DNA of 64,000 bases from Euptelea pleiosperma (lineage: Eukaryota; Streptophyta; Magnoliopsida; Ranunculales; Eupteleaceae): assembly GCA_035048495.1 (NCBI GenBank), contig JASUTR010000060.1:186001-250000 (forward strand), written 5' to 3'. The notes below the pieces were generated by a model, which saw nothing but the letters and a program-made list of their open reading frames with translations, did no database searches and was not told the DNA's origin. Position 1 is the stretch's first letter, and every line of letters starts with the position of its first letter. This document shows, in pieces, positions 32,151-47,100 of the stretch. A program made the translations under genes and the position numbers.

Positions 32151-35100
32151 CGTAATTGAACTCAAACTCTTCCATTATTATTGTTTCAACACATTTGAAG
32201 TATTGGAACAAGATTCGGGATAGGCGAAACAAGGTAGCTCCATCCTTGTGTCAACGTCTCAAATTGGATTCAGTTTGTGTGTTACATTCCGAAGCCTATA
32301 ACTTGTGACTTTTTCGCAACCGGACCTCGTAATTGGACTCAAACTCTTCCATTACTATTGTTGCAACACATTTGAAGTGTTGAAACAAGATTCGTGACAG
32401 TCAAAACAAGTTAGCTCCATCCGTGCGTCAACGTCTCAAATTGGACTCAGTTTGTGTGTTACATTCCGTAGCCTATAACTTGTGACTTTTTCAGAACCGG
32501 ACCTCGTAATTGGACTCAAACTCTTCCATTATTATTGTTTCAACACATTTGAAGTATTGGAACAAGTTTCGGGATAGGCGAAACAAGTTAGCTCCATCCG
32601 TGCGTCAACGTCTCAAATTGGACTCAGTTTGTGTGTTACATTCCGAAGCCTATAACTTGTGACTTTTTCGCAACCGAACCTTGTAATTAGACTCGAATTC
32701 TTCCATTACTATTGTTTCAACACATTTGAAGTGTTGGAACAAGATTCGGGACAGTCGAAACAAGTTTGCTCCATCCGTGCGTGAACGTCTCAAATTAGAC
32801 TCAGTTTGTGTGTTACATTCCGAAGCCTATAACTTGTGGCTTTTTCGCAACCGGACCTCGTAATTAGACTCGAATTCTTCCATTACAATTGTTTCAACAC
32901 AATTGAAGTGTTGGAACAAGATTTATCACTGTCGAAACAAGTTAGCTCCATCCGTGCGTCAACGTCTCAAATTGGACTCAGTTTGTATGTTACATTCCGA
33001 AGCCTATAACTTGTGACTTTTTCGGAACCGAACCTCGTAATTAGACTCCAATTCTTCCATTACTATTGTTTCAACACATTGGAATTGTTGGAACAAGATT
33101 CGGGACAGTCAAAACAAGTTAGCTCCATCCGTGCGTGAACGTCTCAAATTGGACTCAGTTTGTGTGTTACATTCCGAAGCCTATAACTTGTGACTTTTTC
33201 GCAACCGGACCTCGTAATTGGACTAAAACTCTTCCATTACTATCGTTGCAACACATTTGAAGTGTTGAAACAAGATTCGTGACAGTCAAAACAAGTTAGC
33301 TCCATCCGTGCGTCAACGTCTAAAATTGGACTCAGTTTGTGTGTTACATTCCGAAGCTTATAACTTGTGACTTTTTCACAACCGGACCTCGTAATTAGAC
33401 TCGAATTCTTCCATTACAATTGTTTCAACACAATTGAAGTGTTGGAACAAGATTTATCACTGTCGAAACAAGTTAGCTCCATCCGTTCGTCAACTTCTCA
33501 AATTGGACTCAGTTTGTATGTTACATTCCGAAGCCTACAACTTGTGACTTTTTCGCAACCGAACCTCGTAATTAGACTCGAATTCTTCCATTACTATTGT
33601 TTCAACACATTTGAAGTGTTGGAACAAGATTCGGGACAGTCGAAACAAGTTAGCTCCATCCGTTCGTGAACGTCTCAAATTGGATTCAGTTTGTGTGTTA
33701 CATTCTGAAGCCTATAACTTGTGACTTTTTCGCAACCGTACCTCGTAATTAGACTCGAATTCTTCCATTACAATTGTTTCAAAACATTTGAAGTGTTTGA
33801 ACAAGATTTATGCCTGTCGAAACAAGTTAGCTCCATCCGTGCGTGAACGTCTCAAATTGGACTCAGTTTGTGTGTTACATTCCGAAGCCTATAACTTGTG
33901 AATTTTTCGCAACCGGACCTCGTAATTGGACTCAAACTCTTCCATTACTATTGTTGCAACACATTTGAGGTGTTGAAACAAGATTCGTGATAGTCAAAAC
34001 AAGTTAGCTCCATCCGTGCGTCAACGTCTCAAATTGGATTCAGTTTGTGTGTTACATTCCGAAGCCTATAACTTGTGACTTTTTCGCAACCGGACCTCGT
34101 AATTGGACTCAAACTCTTCCATTACTATTGTTGCAACACATTTGAAGTGTTGAAACAAGATTCGTGACAGTCAAAACAAGTTAGCTCCATCCGTGCGTCA
34201 ACGTCTCAAATTGGACTCAGTTTGTGTGTTACATTCCGTAGCCTATAACTTGTGACTTTTTCAGAACCGGACCTCGTAATTGGACTCAAACTCTTCCATT
34301 ATTATTGTTTCAACATATTTGAAGTATTGGAACAAGTTTCGGGATAGGCGAAACAAGTTAGCTCCATCCGTGCGTCAACGTCTCAAATTGGACTCAGTTT
34401 GTGTGTTACATTCCGAAGCCTATAACTTGTGACTTTTTCGCAACCGAACCTTTTTATTAGACTCGAATTCTTCCATTACTATTGTTTCAACACATTTGAA
34501 GTGTTGGAACAAGATTCGGGACAGTCGAAGCAAGTTTGCTCCATCCGTGCGTGAACGTCTCAAATTAGACTCAGTTTGTGTGTTACATTCCGAAGCCTAT
34601 AACTTGTGGCTTTTTCGCAACCGGACCTCGTAATTAGACTGGAATTCTTCCATTACAATTGTTTCAACACAATTGAAGTGTTGGAACAAGATTTATCACT
34701 GTCGAAACAAGTTAGCTCCATCCGTGCGTCAACGTCTCAAATTGGACTCAGTTTGTATGTTACATTCCGAAGCCTATAACTTGTGACTTTTTCGGAACCG
34801 AACCTCGTAATTAGACTCCAATTCTTCCATTACTATTGTTTCAACACATTGAAATTGTTGGAACAAGATTCGGGACAGTCGAAACAAGTTAGCTCCATCC
34901 GTGCGTGAACGTCTCAAATTGGACTCAGTTTGTGTGTTACATTCCGAAGCCTATAACTTGTGACTTTTTCGCAACCGGACCTCGTAATTGGACTCAAACT
35001 CTTCCATTACTATCGTTGCAACACATTTGAAGTGTTGAAACAAGATTCGTGACAGTCAAAACAAGTTAGCTCCATCCGTGCGTCAACGTCTCAAATTGGA

Positions 35101-38100
35101 CTCAGTTTGTGTGTTACATTCCGAAGCCTATAACTTGTGACTTTTTCACAACCGGACCTCGTAATTAGACTCGAATTCTTCCACTACAATTGTTTCAACA
35201 CAATTGAAGTGTTGGAACAAGATTTATCACTGTCGAAACAAGTTAGCTCCATCCGTGCGTCAACGTCTCATATTGGACTCAGTTTGTGTGCTACATTCCG
35301 AAGCCTATAACTTGTGACTTTTTCGCAACCGGACCTCGTAATTAGACTCGAATTCTTCCATTACAATTGTTTCAACACATTTGATTGTTGGAACAAGATT
35401 TATCACTGTCGAAACAAGTTAGCTCCATCCGTGCGTCAACGTCTCAAATTGGACTCAGTTTGTATGTTACATTCCGAAGCCTATAACTTGTGACTTTTTC
35501 GGAACCGAACCTCGTAATTAGACTCAAATTCTTCCATTTCTATTGTTTCAACACATTGGAATTGTTGGAACAAGATTCGGGACAGTCAAAACAAGTTAGC
35601 TCCATCCGTGCGTGAACGTCTCAAATTGGATTCAGTTTGTGTGTTACATTCCGAAGCCTATAACTTGTGACTTTTTCGCAACCGGACCTCGTAATTGGAC
35701 TCAAACTCTTCCATTACTATCGTTGCAACACATTTGAAGTGTTGAAACAAGATTCGTGACAGTCAAAACAAGTTAGCTCCATCCGTGCGTCAACGTCTCA
35801 AATTGGACTCAGTTTGTGTGTTACATTCCGAAGCCTATAACTTGTGACTTTTTCACAACCGGACCTCGTAATTAGACTCGAATTCTTCCATTACAATTGT
35901 TTCAACACAATTGAAGTGTTGGAACAAGATTTATCACTGTCGAAACAAGTTAGCTCCATCCGTGCGTCAACTTCTCAAATTGGACTCAGTTTGTATGTTA
36001 CATTCCGAAGCCTATAACTTGTGACTTTTTCGCAACCGAACCTCGTAATTAGACTCGAATTCTTCCATTACTATTGTTTCAACACATTTGAAGTGTTGGA
36101 ACAAGATTCGGGACAGTCGAAACAAGTTAGCTCCATCCGTTCGTGAACGTCTCAAATTGGATTCAGTTTGTGTGTTACATTCCGAAGCCTATAACTTGTG
36201 ACTTTTTCGCAACCGTACCTCGTAATTAGACTCGAATTCTGCCATTACAATTGTTTCAAAACATTTGAAGTGTTTGAACAAGATTTATGACTGTCGAAAC
36301 AAGTTAGCTCCATCCGTGCGTCAACGTCTCAAATTGGACTCAGTTTGTGTGTTACATTCCGAAGCCTATAACTTGTGAATTTTTCGCAACCGGACCTCGT
36401 AAATGGACTCAAACTCTTCCATTACTATTGTTGCAACACATTTGAAGTGTTGAAACAAGATTCGTGATAGTCAAAACAAGTTAGCTCCATCCGTGCGTCA
36501 ACGTCTCAAATTGGACTCAGTTTGTGTGTTACATTCCGAAGCCTATAACTTGTGATTTTTTCGCAATCGGACCTCGTAATTGAACTCAAACTCTTCCATT
36601 ATTATTGTTTCAACACATTTGAAGTATTGGAACAAGATTCGGGATAGGCGAAACAAGTTAGCTCCATCCGTGCGTCAACGTCTCAAATTGGATTCAGTTT
36701 GTGTGTTACATTCCGAAGCCTATAACTTGTGACTTTTTCGGAACCGGACCTCGTAATTGGACTCAAACTCTTCCATTACTATTGTTGCAACACATTTGAA
36801 GTGTTGAAACAAGATTCGTGACAGTCAAAACAAGTTAGCTCCATCCGTGCGTCAACGTCTCAAATTGGACTCAGTTTGTGTGTTACATTCCGAAGCCTAT
36901 AACTTGTGACTTTTTCAGAACCGGACCTCGTAATTGGACTCAAACTCTTCCATTATTATTGTTTCAACACATTTGAAGTATTAGAACAAGTTTCGGGATA
37001 GGCGAAACAAGTTAGCTCCATCCGTGCGTCAACGTCTCAAATTGGACTCAGTTTGTGTGTTACATTCCGAAGCCTATAACTTGTGACTTTTTCGCAACCG
37101 AACCTTGTAATTAGACTCGAATTCTTCCATTACTATTGTTTCAACACATTTGAAGTGTTGGAACAGGATTCGGGACAGTCGAAACAAATTTGCTCCATCC
37201 GTGCGTGAACGTCTCAAATTAGACTCAGTTTGTGTGTTACATTCCGAAGCCTATAACTTGTGGCTTTTTCGCAACCGGACCTCGTAATTAGACTCGAATT
37301 CTTCCATTACAATTGTTTCAACACAATTGAAGTGTTGGAATAAGATTTATCACTGTCGAAACAAGTTAGCACCATCCGTGCGTCAACGTCTCAAATTGGA
37401 CTCAGTTTGTCTGTTACATTCCGAAGCCTATAACTTGTGACTTTTTCGCAACCGAACCTCGTAATTAGACTCGAATTCTTCCATTACTATTGTTTCAACA
37501 CATTGGAATTGTTGGAACAAGATTCGGGACAGTCGAAACAAGTTAGCTCCATCCGTGCGTGAACGTCTCAAATTGGACTCAGTTTGTGTGTTACATTCCG
37601 AAGCCTATAACTTGTGACTTTTTCGCAACCGGACCTCGTAATTGGACTCAAACTCTTCCATTACTATTGTTGCAACACATTTGAAGTGTTGAAACAAGAT
37701 TCGTGACAGTCAAAACAAGTTAGCTCCATCCGTGCGTCAACGTCTCAAATTGGACTTAGTTTGTGTGTTACATTCCGAAGCCTATAACTTGTGACTTTTT
37801 CACAACCGGACCTCGTAATTAGACTCGAATTCTTTCATTACAATTGTTTCAACACAATTGAAGTGTTGGAACAAGATTTATCACTGTCGAAACAAGTTAG
37901 CTCCATCCGTGCGTCAACTACTCAAATTGGACTCAGTTTGTATGTTACATTCCGAAGCCTATAACTTGTGACTTTTTCGGAACCGAACCTCGTAATTAGA
38001 CTCAAATTCTTCCATTACTATTGTTTCAACACATTGGAATTGTTGGAACAAGATTCGGGACAGTCAAAACAAGTTAGCTCCATCCGTGCGTGAACGTCTC

Positions 38101-41100
38101 AAATTGGACTCAGTTTGTGTGTTACATTCCGAAGCCTATAACTTGTGACTTTTTCGCAACCGGACCACGTAATTGGACTCCAACTCTTCCATTACTATCG
38201 TTGCAACACATTTGAAGTGTTGAAACAAGATTCGTGACAGTCAAAACAAGTTAGCTCCATCCGTGCGTCAACGTCTCAAATTGGACTCAGTTTGTGTGTT
38301 ACATTCCGAAGCCTATAACTTGTGACTTTTTCACAACCGGACCTCGTAATTAGACTCGAATTCTTCCATTACAATTGTTTCAACACAATTGAAGTGTTGG
38401 AACAAGATTTATCACTGTCGAAACAAGTTAGCTCCATCCGTGCGTCAACTTCTCAAATTGGACTCAGTTTGTATGTTACATTCCGAAGCCTATAACTTGT
38501 GACTTTTTCGCAACCGAACCTCGTAATTAGACTCGAATTCTTCCATTACTATTGTTTCAACACATTTGAAGTGTTGGAACAAGATTCGGGACAGTCGAAA
38601 CAAGTTAGCTCCATCCGTTCGTGAACGTCTCAAATTGGATTCAGTTTGTGTGTTACATTCCGAAGCCTATAACTTGTGACTTTTTCGCAACCGTACCTCG
38701 TAATTAGACTCGAATTCTTCCATTACAATTGTTTTAAAACATTTGAAGTGTTTGAACAAGATTTATGACTGTTGAAACAAGTTAGCTCCATCCGTGCGTC
38801 AACGTCTCAAATTGGACTCAGTTTGTGTGTTACATTCCGAAGCCTATAACTTGTGAATTTTACGCAACCGGACCTCGTAATTGGACTCAAACTCTTCCAT
38901 TACTATTGTTGCAACACATTTGAAGTGTTGAAACAAGATTCGTGATAGTCAAAACAAGTTAGCTCCATCCGTGCGTCAACGTCTCAAATTGGACTCAGTT
39001 TGTGTGTTACATTCCGAAGTCTATAACTTGTGATTTTTTCGCAATCGGACCTCGTAATTGAACTCAAACTCTTCCATTATTATTGTTTCAACACATTTGA
39101 AGTATTGGAACAAGATTCGGGATAGGCGAAACAAGTTAGCTCCATCCGTGCGTCAACGTCTCAAATTGGATTCAGTTTGTGTGTTACATTCCGAAGCCTA
39201 TAACTTGTGACTTTTTCGCAACCGGACCTCGTAATTGGACTCAAACTCTTCCATTACTATTGTTGCAACACATTTGAAGTGTTGAAACAAGATTCGTGAC
39301 AGTCAAAACAAGTTAGCTCCATCCGTGCGTCAACGTCTCAAATTGGACTCAGTTTGTGTGTTACATTCCGAAGCCTATAACTTGTGACTTTTTCACAACC
39401 GGACCTCGTAATTGGACTCAAACTCTTCCATTATTATTGTTTCAACACATTTGAAGTATTAGAACAAGTTTCGGGATAGGCGAAACAAGTTAGCTCCATC
39501 CGTGCGTCAACGTCTCAAATTGGACTCAGTTTGTGTGTTACATTCCGAAGCCTATAACTTGTGACTTTTTCGCAACCGAACCTTGTAATTAGACTCAAAT
39601 TCTTCCATTACTATTGTTTCAACACATTTGAAGTGTTGGAACAGGATTCGGGACAGTCAAAACAAATTTGCTCCATCCGTGCGTGAACGTCTCAAATTAG
39701 ACTCAGTTTGTGTGTTACATTCCGAAGCCTATAACTTGTGGCTTTTTCGCAACCGGACCTCGTAATTAGACTCGAATTCTTCCATTACAATTGTTTCAAC
39801 ACAATTGAAGTGTTGGAATAAGATTTATCACTGTTGAAACAAGTTAGCTCCATCCGTGCGTCAACGTCTCAAATTGGACTCAGTTTGTCTGTTACATTCC
39901 GAAGCCTATAACTTGTGACTTTTTCGCAACCGAACCTCGTAATTAGACTCGAATTCTTCCATTACTATTGTTTCAACACATTGGAATTGTTGGAACAAGA
40001 TTCGGGACAGTCGAAACAAGTTAGCTCCATCCGTGCGTGAACGTCTCAAATTGGACTCAGTTTGTGTGTTACATTCCGAAGCCTATAACTTGTGACTTTT
40101 TCGCAACCGGACCTCGTAATTGGACTCAAACTCTTCCATTACTATCGTTGCAACACATTTGAAGTGTTGAAACAAGATTCGTGACAGTCAAAACAAGTTA
40201 GCTCCATCCGTGCGTCAACGTCTCAAATTGGACTCAGTTTGTGTGTTACATTCCGAAGCCTATAACTTGTGACTTTTTCACAACCGGACCTCGTAATTAG
40301 ACTCGAATTCTTTCATTACAATTGTTTCAACACAATTGAAGTGTTGGAACAAGATTTATCACTGTCGAAACAAGTTAGCTCCATCCGTGCGTCAACTACT
40401 CAAATTGGACTCAGTTTGTATGTTACATTCCGAAGCCTATAACTTGTGACTTTTTCGGAACCGAACCTCGTAATTAGACTCAAATTCTTCCATTACTATT
40501 GTTTCAACACATTGGAATTGTTGGAACAAGATTCGGGACAGTCAAAACAAGTTAGCTCCATCCGTGCGTGAACGTCTCAAATTGGACTCAGTTTGTGTGT
40601 TACATTCCGAAGCCTATAACTTGTGACTTTTTCGCAACCGGACCTCGTAATTGGACTCCAACTCTTCCATTACTATCGTTGCAACACATTTGAAGTGTTG
40701 AAACAAGATTCGTGACAGTCAAAACAAGTTAGCTCCATCCGTGCGTCAACGTCTCAAATTGGACTCAGTTTGTGTGTTACATTCCGAAGCCTATAACTTG
40801 TGACTTTTTCACAACCGGACCTCGTAATTAGACTCGAATTCTTCCATTACAATTGTTTCAACACAATTGAAGTGTTGGAACAAGATTTATCACTGTCGAA
40901 ACAAGTTAGCTCCATCCGTGCGTCAACTTCTCAAATTGGACTCAGTTTGTATGTTACATTCCGAAGCCTATAACTTGTGACTTTTTCGCAACCGAACCTC
41001 GTAATTAGACTCGAATTCTTCCATTACTATTGTTTCAACACATTTGAAGTGTTGGAACAAGATTCGGGACAGGCGAAACAAGTTAGCTCCATCCGTTCGT

Positions 41101-44100
41101 GAACGTCTCAAATTGGATTCAGTTTGTGTCTTACATTCCGAAGCCTATAACTTGTGACTTTTTCGCAACCGTACCTCGTAATTAGACTCGAATTCTTCCA
41201 TTACAATTGTTTCAAAACATTTGAAGTGTTTGAACAAGATTTATGACTGTCGAAACAAGTTAGCTCCATCCGTGCGTCAACGTCTCAAATTGGACTCAGT
41301 TTGTGTGTTACATTCCGAAGCCTATAACTTGTGAATTTTTCACAACCGGACCTCGTAATTGGACTCAAACTCTTCCATTACTATTGTTGCAACACATTTG
41401 AAGTGTTGAAACAAGATTCGTGATAGTCAAAACAAGTTAGCTCCATCCGTGCGTCAACGTCTCAAATTGGACTCAGTTTGTGTGTTACATTCCGAAGCCT
41501 ATAACTTGTGATTTTTTCGCAATCGGACCTCGTAATTGAACTCAAACTCTTCCATTATTATTGTTTCAACACATTTGAAGTATTGGAACAAGATTCGGGA
41601 TAGGCGAAACAAGTTAGCTCCATCCGTGCGTCAACGTCTCAAATTGGATTCAGTTTGTGTGTTACATTCCGAAGCCTATAACTTGTGACTTTTTCGCAAC
41701 CGGACCTCGTAATTGGACTCAAACTCTTCCATTACTATTGTTGCAACACATTTGAAGTGTTGAAACAAGATTCGTGACAGTCAAAACAAGTTAGCTCCAT
41801 CCGTGCGTCAACGTCTCAAATTGGACTCAGTTTGTGTGTTACATTCCGAAGCCTATAACTTGTGACTTTTTCACAACCGGACCTCGTAATTGGACTCAAA
41901 CTCTTCCATTATTATTGTTTCAACACATTTGAAGTATTAGAACAAGTTTCGGGATAGGCGAAACAAGTTAGCTCCATCCGTGCGTCAACGTCTCAAATTG
42001 GACTCAGTTTGTGTGTTACATTCCGAAGCCTATAACTTGTGACTTTTTCGCAACCGAACCTTGTAATTAGACTCGAATTCTTCCATTACTATTGTTTCAA
42101 CACATTGGAATTGTTGGAACAAGATTCGGGACAGTCGAAACAAGTTAGCTCCATCCGTGCGTGAACGTCTCAAATTGGACTCAGTTTGTGTGTTACATTC
42201 CGAAGCCTATAACTTGTGACTTTTTCGCAACCGGACCTCGTAATTGGACTCAAACTCTTCCATTACTATCGTTGCAACACATTTGAAGTGTTGAAACAAG
42301 ATTCGTGACAGTCAAAACAAGTTAGCTCCATCCGTGCGTCAACGTCTCAAATTGGACTCAGTTTGTGTGTTACATTCCGAAGCCTATAACTTGTGACTTT
42401 TTCACAACCGGACCTCGTAATTAGACTCGAATTCTTCCATTACAATTGTTTCAACACAATTGAAGTGCTGGAACAAGATTTATCACTGTCGAAACAAGTT
42501 AGCTCCATCCGTGCGTCAACTTCTCAAATTGGACTCAGTTTGTATGTTACATTCCGAAGCCTATAAGTTGTGACTTTTTCGCAACCGAACCTCGTAATTA
42601 GACTCGAATTCTTCCATTACTATTGTTTCAACACATTTGAAGTGTTGGAACAAGATTCGGGACAGTCGAAACAAGTTAGCTCCATCCGTTCGTGAACGTC
42701 TCAAATTGGATTCAGTTTGTGTGTTACATTCCGAAGCCTATAACTTGTGACTTTTTCGCAACCGTACCTCGTAATTAGACTCGAATTCTTCCATTACAAT
42801 TGTTTTAAAACATTTGAAGTGTTTGAACAAGATTTATGACTGTCGAAACAAGTTAGCTCCATCCGTGCGTCAACGTCTCAAATTGGACTCAGTTTGTGTG
42901 TTACATTCCGAAGCCTATAACTTGTGAATTTTACGCAACCGGACCTCGTAATTGGACTCAAACTCTTCCATTACTATTGTTGCAACACATTTGAAGTGTT
43001 GAAACAAGATTCGTGATAGTCAAAACAAGTTAGCTCCATCCGTGCGTCAATGTCTCAAATTGGACTCAGTTTGTGTGTTACATTCCGAAGCCTATAACTT
43101 GTGATTTTTTCGCAATCGGACCTCGTAATTGAACTCAAACACTTCCATTATTATTGTTTCAACACATTTGAAGTATTAGAACAAGTTTCGGGATAGGCGA
43201 AACAAGTTAGCTCCATCCGTGCGTCAACGTCTCAAATTGGACTCAGTTTGTGTGTTACATTCCGAAGCCTATAACTTGTGAATTTTACGCAACCGGACCT
43301 CGTAATTGGACTCAAACTCTTCCATTACTATTGTTGCAACACATTTGAAGTGTTGAAACAAGATTCGTGACAGTCAAAACAAGTTAGCTCCATCCGTGCG
43401 TCAACGTCTCAAATTGGACTCAGTTTGTGTGTTACATTCCGAAGCCTATAACTTGTGACTTTTTCAGAACCGGACCAAGTAATTGGACTCAAACTCTTCC
43501 ATTATTATTGTTTCAACACATTTGAAGTATTAGAACAAGTTTCGGGATAGGCGAAACAAGTTAGCTCCATCCGTGCGTCAACGTCTCAAATTGGACTCAG
43601 TTTGTGTGTTACATTCCGAAGCCTATAACTTGTGACTTTTTCACAACCGAACCTTGTAATTAGACTCGAATTCTTCCATTACTATTGTTTCAACACATTT
43701 GAAGTGTTGGAACAGGATTCGGGACAGTCGAAACAAATTTGCTCCATCCGTGCGTGAACGTCTCAAATTAGACTCAGTTTGTGTGTTACATTCCGAAGCC
43801 TATAACTTGTGGCTTTTTCGCAACCGGACCTCGTAATTAGACTCGAATTCTTCCATTACAATTGTTTCAACACAATTGAAGTGTTGGAATAAGATTTATC
43901 ACTGTCGAAACAAGTTAGCTCCATCCGTGCGTCAACGTCTCAAATTGGACTCAGTTTGTCTGTTACATTCCGAAGCCTATAACTTGTGACTTTTTCGCAA
44001 CCGAACCTCGTAATTAGACTCGAATTCTTCCATTACTATTGTTTCAACACATTGGAATTGTTGGAACAAGATTCGGGACAGTCGAAACAAGTTAGCTCCA

Positions 44101-47100
44101 TCCGTGCGTGAACGTCTCAAATTGGACTCAGTTTGTGTGTTACATTCCGAAGCCTATAACTTGTGACTTTTTCGCAACCGAACCTCGTAATTAGACTCGA
44201 ATTCTTCCATTACTATTGTTTCAACACATTTGAAGTGTTGGAACAAGATTCGGGACAGTCGAAACAAGTTAGCTCCATCCGTTCGTGAACGTCTCAAATT
44301 GGATTCAGTTTGTGTGTTACATTCCGAAGCCTATAACTTGTGACTTTTTCGCAACCGTACCTCGTAATTAGACTCGAATTCTTGCATTACAATTGTTTTA
44401 AAACATTTTTTGAACAAGATTTATGACTGTCGAAACAAGTTAGCTCCATCCGTGCGTCAACGTCTCAAATTGGACTCAGTTTGTGTATTACATTCCGAAG
44501 CCTATAACTTGTGAATTTTACGCAACCGGACCTCGTAATTGGACTCAAACTCTTCCATTACTATTGTTGCAACACATTTGAAGTGTTGAAACAAGATTCG
44601 TGATAGTCAAAACAAGTTAGCTCCATCCGTGCGTCAACGTCTCAAATTGGACTCAGTTTGTGTGTTACATTCCGAAGCCTATAACTTGTGATTTTTTCGC
44701 AATCGGACCTCGTAATTGAACTCAAACTCTTCCATTATTATTGTTTCAACACATTTGAAGTATTGGAACAAGATTCGGGATAGGCGAAACAAGTTAGCTC
44801 CATCCGTGCGTCAACGTCTCAAATTGGATTCAGTTTGTGTGTTACATTCCGAAGCCTATAACTTGTGACTTTTTCGCAACCGGACCTCGTAATTGGACTC
44901 AAACTCTTCCATTCCTATTGTTGCAACACATTTGAAGTGTTGAAACAAGATTCGTGACAGTCAAAACAAGTTAGCTCCATCCGTGCGTCAACGTCTCAAA
45001 TTGGACTCAGTTTGTGTGTTACATTCCGAAGCCTATAACTTGTGACTTTTTCAGAACCGGACCTCGTAATTGGACTCAAACTCTTCCATTATTATTGTTT
45101 CAACACATTTGAAGTATTAGAACAAGTTTCGGGATAGGCGAAACAAGTTAGCTCCATCCGTGCGTCAACGTCTCAAATTGGACTCAGTTTGTGTGTTACA
45201 TTCCGAAGCCTATAACTTGTGACTTTTTCGCAACCGAACCTTGTAATTAGACTCGAATTCTTCCATTACTATTGTTTCAACACATTTGAAGTGTTGGAAC
45301 AGGATTCGGGACAGTCGAAACAAATTTGCTCCATCCGTGCGTGAACGTCTCAAATTACACTCAGTTTGTGTGTTACATTCCGAAGCCTATAACTTGTGGC
45401 TTTTTCGCAACCGGACCTCGTAATTAGACTCGAATTCTTCCATTACAATTGTTTCAACACAATTGAAGTGTTGGAATAAGATTTATCACTGTCGAAACAA
45501 GTTAGCTCCATCCGTGCGTCAACGTCTCAAATTGGACTCAGTTTGTCTGTTACATTCCGAAGCCTATAACTTGTGACTTTTTCGCAACCGAACCTCGTAA
45601 TTAGACTCGAATTCTTCCATTACTATTGTTTCAACACATTGGAATTGTTGGAACAAGATTCGGGACAGTCGAAACAAGTTAGCTCCATCCGTGCGTGAAC
45701 GTCTCAAATTGGACTCAGTTTGTATGTTACATTCCGAAGCCTATAACTTGTGACTTTTTCGCAACCGAACCTCGTAATTAGACTCGAATTCTTCCATTAC
45801 TATTGTTTCAACACATTTGAAGTGTTGGAACAAGATTCGGGACAGTCGAAACAAGTTAGCTCCATCCGTTCGTGAACGTCTCAAATTGGATTCAGTTTGT
45901 GTGTTACATTCCGAAGCCTATAACTTGTGACTTTTTCGCAACCGTACCTCGTAATTAGACTCGAATTCTTCCATTACAATTGTTTCAAAACATTTGAAGT
46001 GTTTGAACAAGATTTATGACTGTCGAAACAAGTTAGCTCCATCCGTGCGTCAACGTCTCAAATTGGACTCAGTTTGTGTGTTACATTCCGAAGCCTATAA
46101 CTTGTGATTTTTTCGCAATCGGACCTCGTAATTGAACTCAAACTCTTCCATTATTATTGTTTCAACACATTTGAAGTATTGGAACAAGATTCGGGATAGG
46201 CGAAACAAGTTAGCTCCATCCGTGCGTCAACGTCTCAAATTGGATTCAGTTTGTGTGTTACATTCCGAAGCCTATAACTTGTGACTTTTTCGCAACCGGA
46301 CCTCGTAATTGGACTCAAACTCTTCCATTACTATTGTTGCAACACATTTGAAGTGTTGAAACAAGATTCGTGACAGTCAAAACAAGTTAGCTCCATCCGT
46401 GCGTCAACGTCTCAAATTGGACTCAGTTTGTGTGTTACATTCCGAAGCCTATAACTTGTGACTTTTTCAGAACCGAACCTCGTAATTGGACTCAAACTCT
46501 TTCATTATTATTGTTTCAACACATTTGAAGTATTGGAACAAGTTTCGGGATAGGCGAAACAAGTTAGCTCCATCCGTGCGGCAACGTCTCAAATTGGACT
46601 CAGTTTGTGTGTTACATTCCGAAGCCTATAACTTGTGACTTTTTCGCAACCGAACCTTGTAATTAGACTCGAATTCTTCCATTACTATTGTTTCAACACA
46701 TTTGAAGTGTTGGAACAGGATTCGGGACAGTCGAAACAAATTTGCTCCATCCGTGCGTGAACGTCTCAAATTAGACTCAGTTTGTGTGTTACATTCCGAA
46801 GCCTATAACTTGTGGCTTTTTCGCAACCGGACCTCGTAATTAGACTCGAATTCTTCCATTACAATTGTTTCAACACAATTGAAGTGTTGGAATAAGATTT
46901 ATCACTGTCGAAACAAGTTAGCTCCATCCGTGCGTCAACGTCTCAAATTGGACTCAGTTTGTATGTTACATTCCGAAGCCTTTAACTTGTGACTTTTTCG
47001 CAACCGAACCTCATAATTAGACTCGAATTCTTCCATTACTATTGTTTCAACACATTGGAATTGTTGGAACAAGATTCGGGACAGTCGAAACAAGTTAGCT

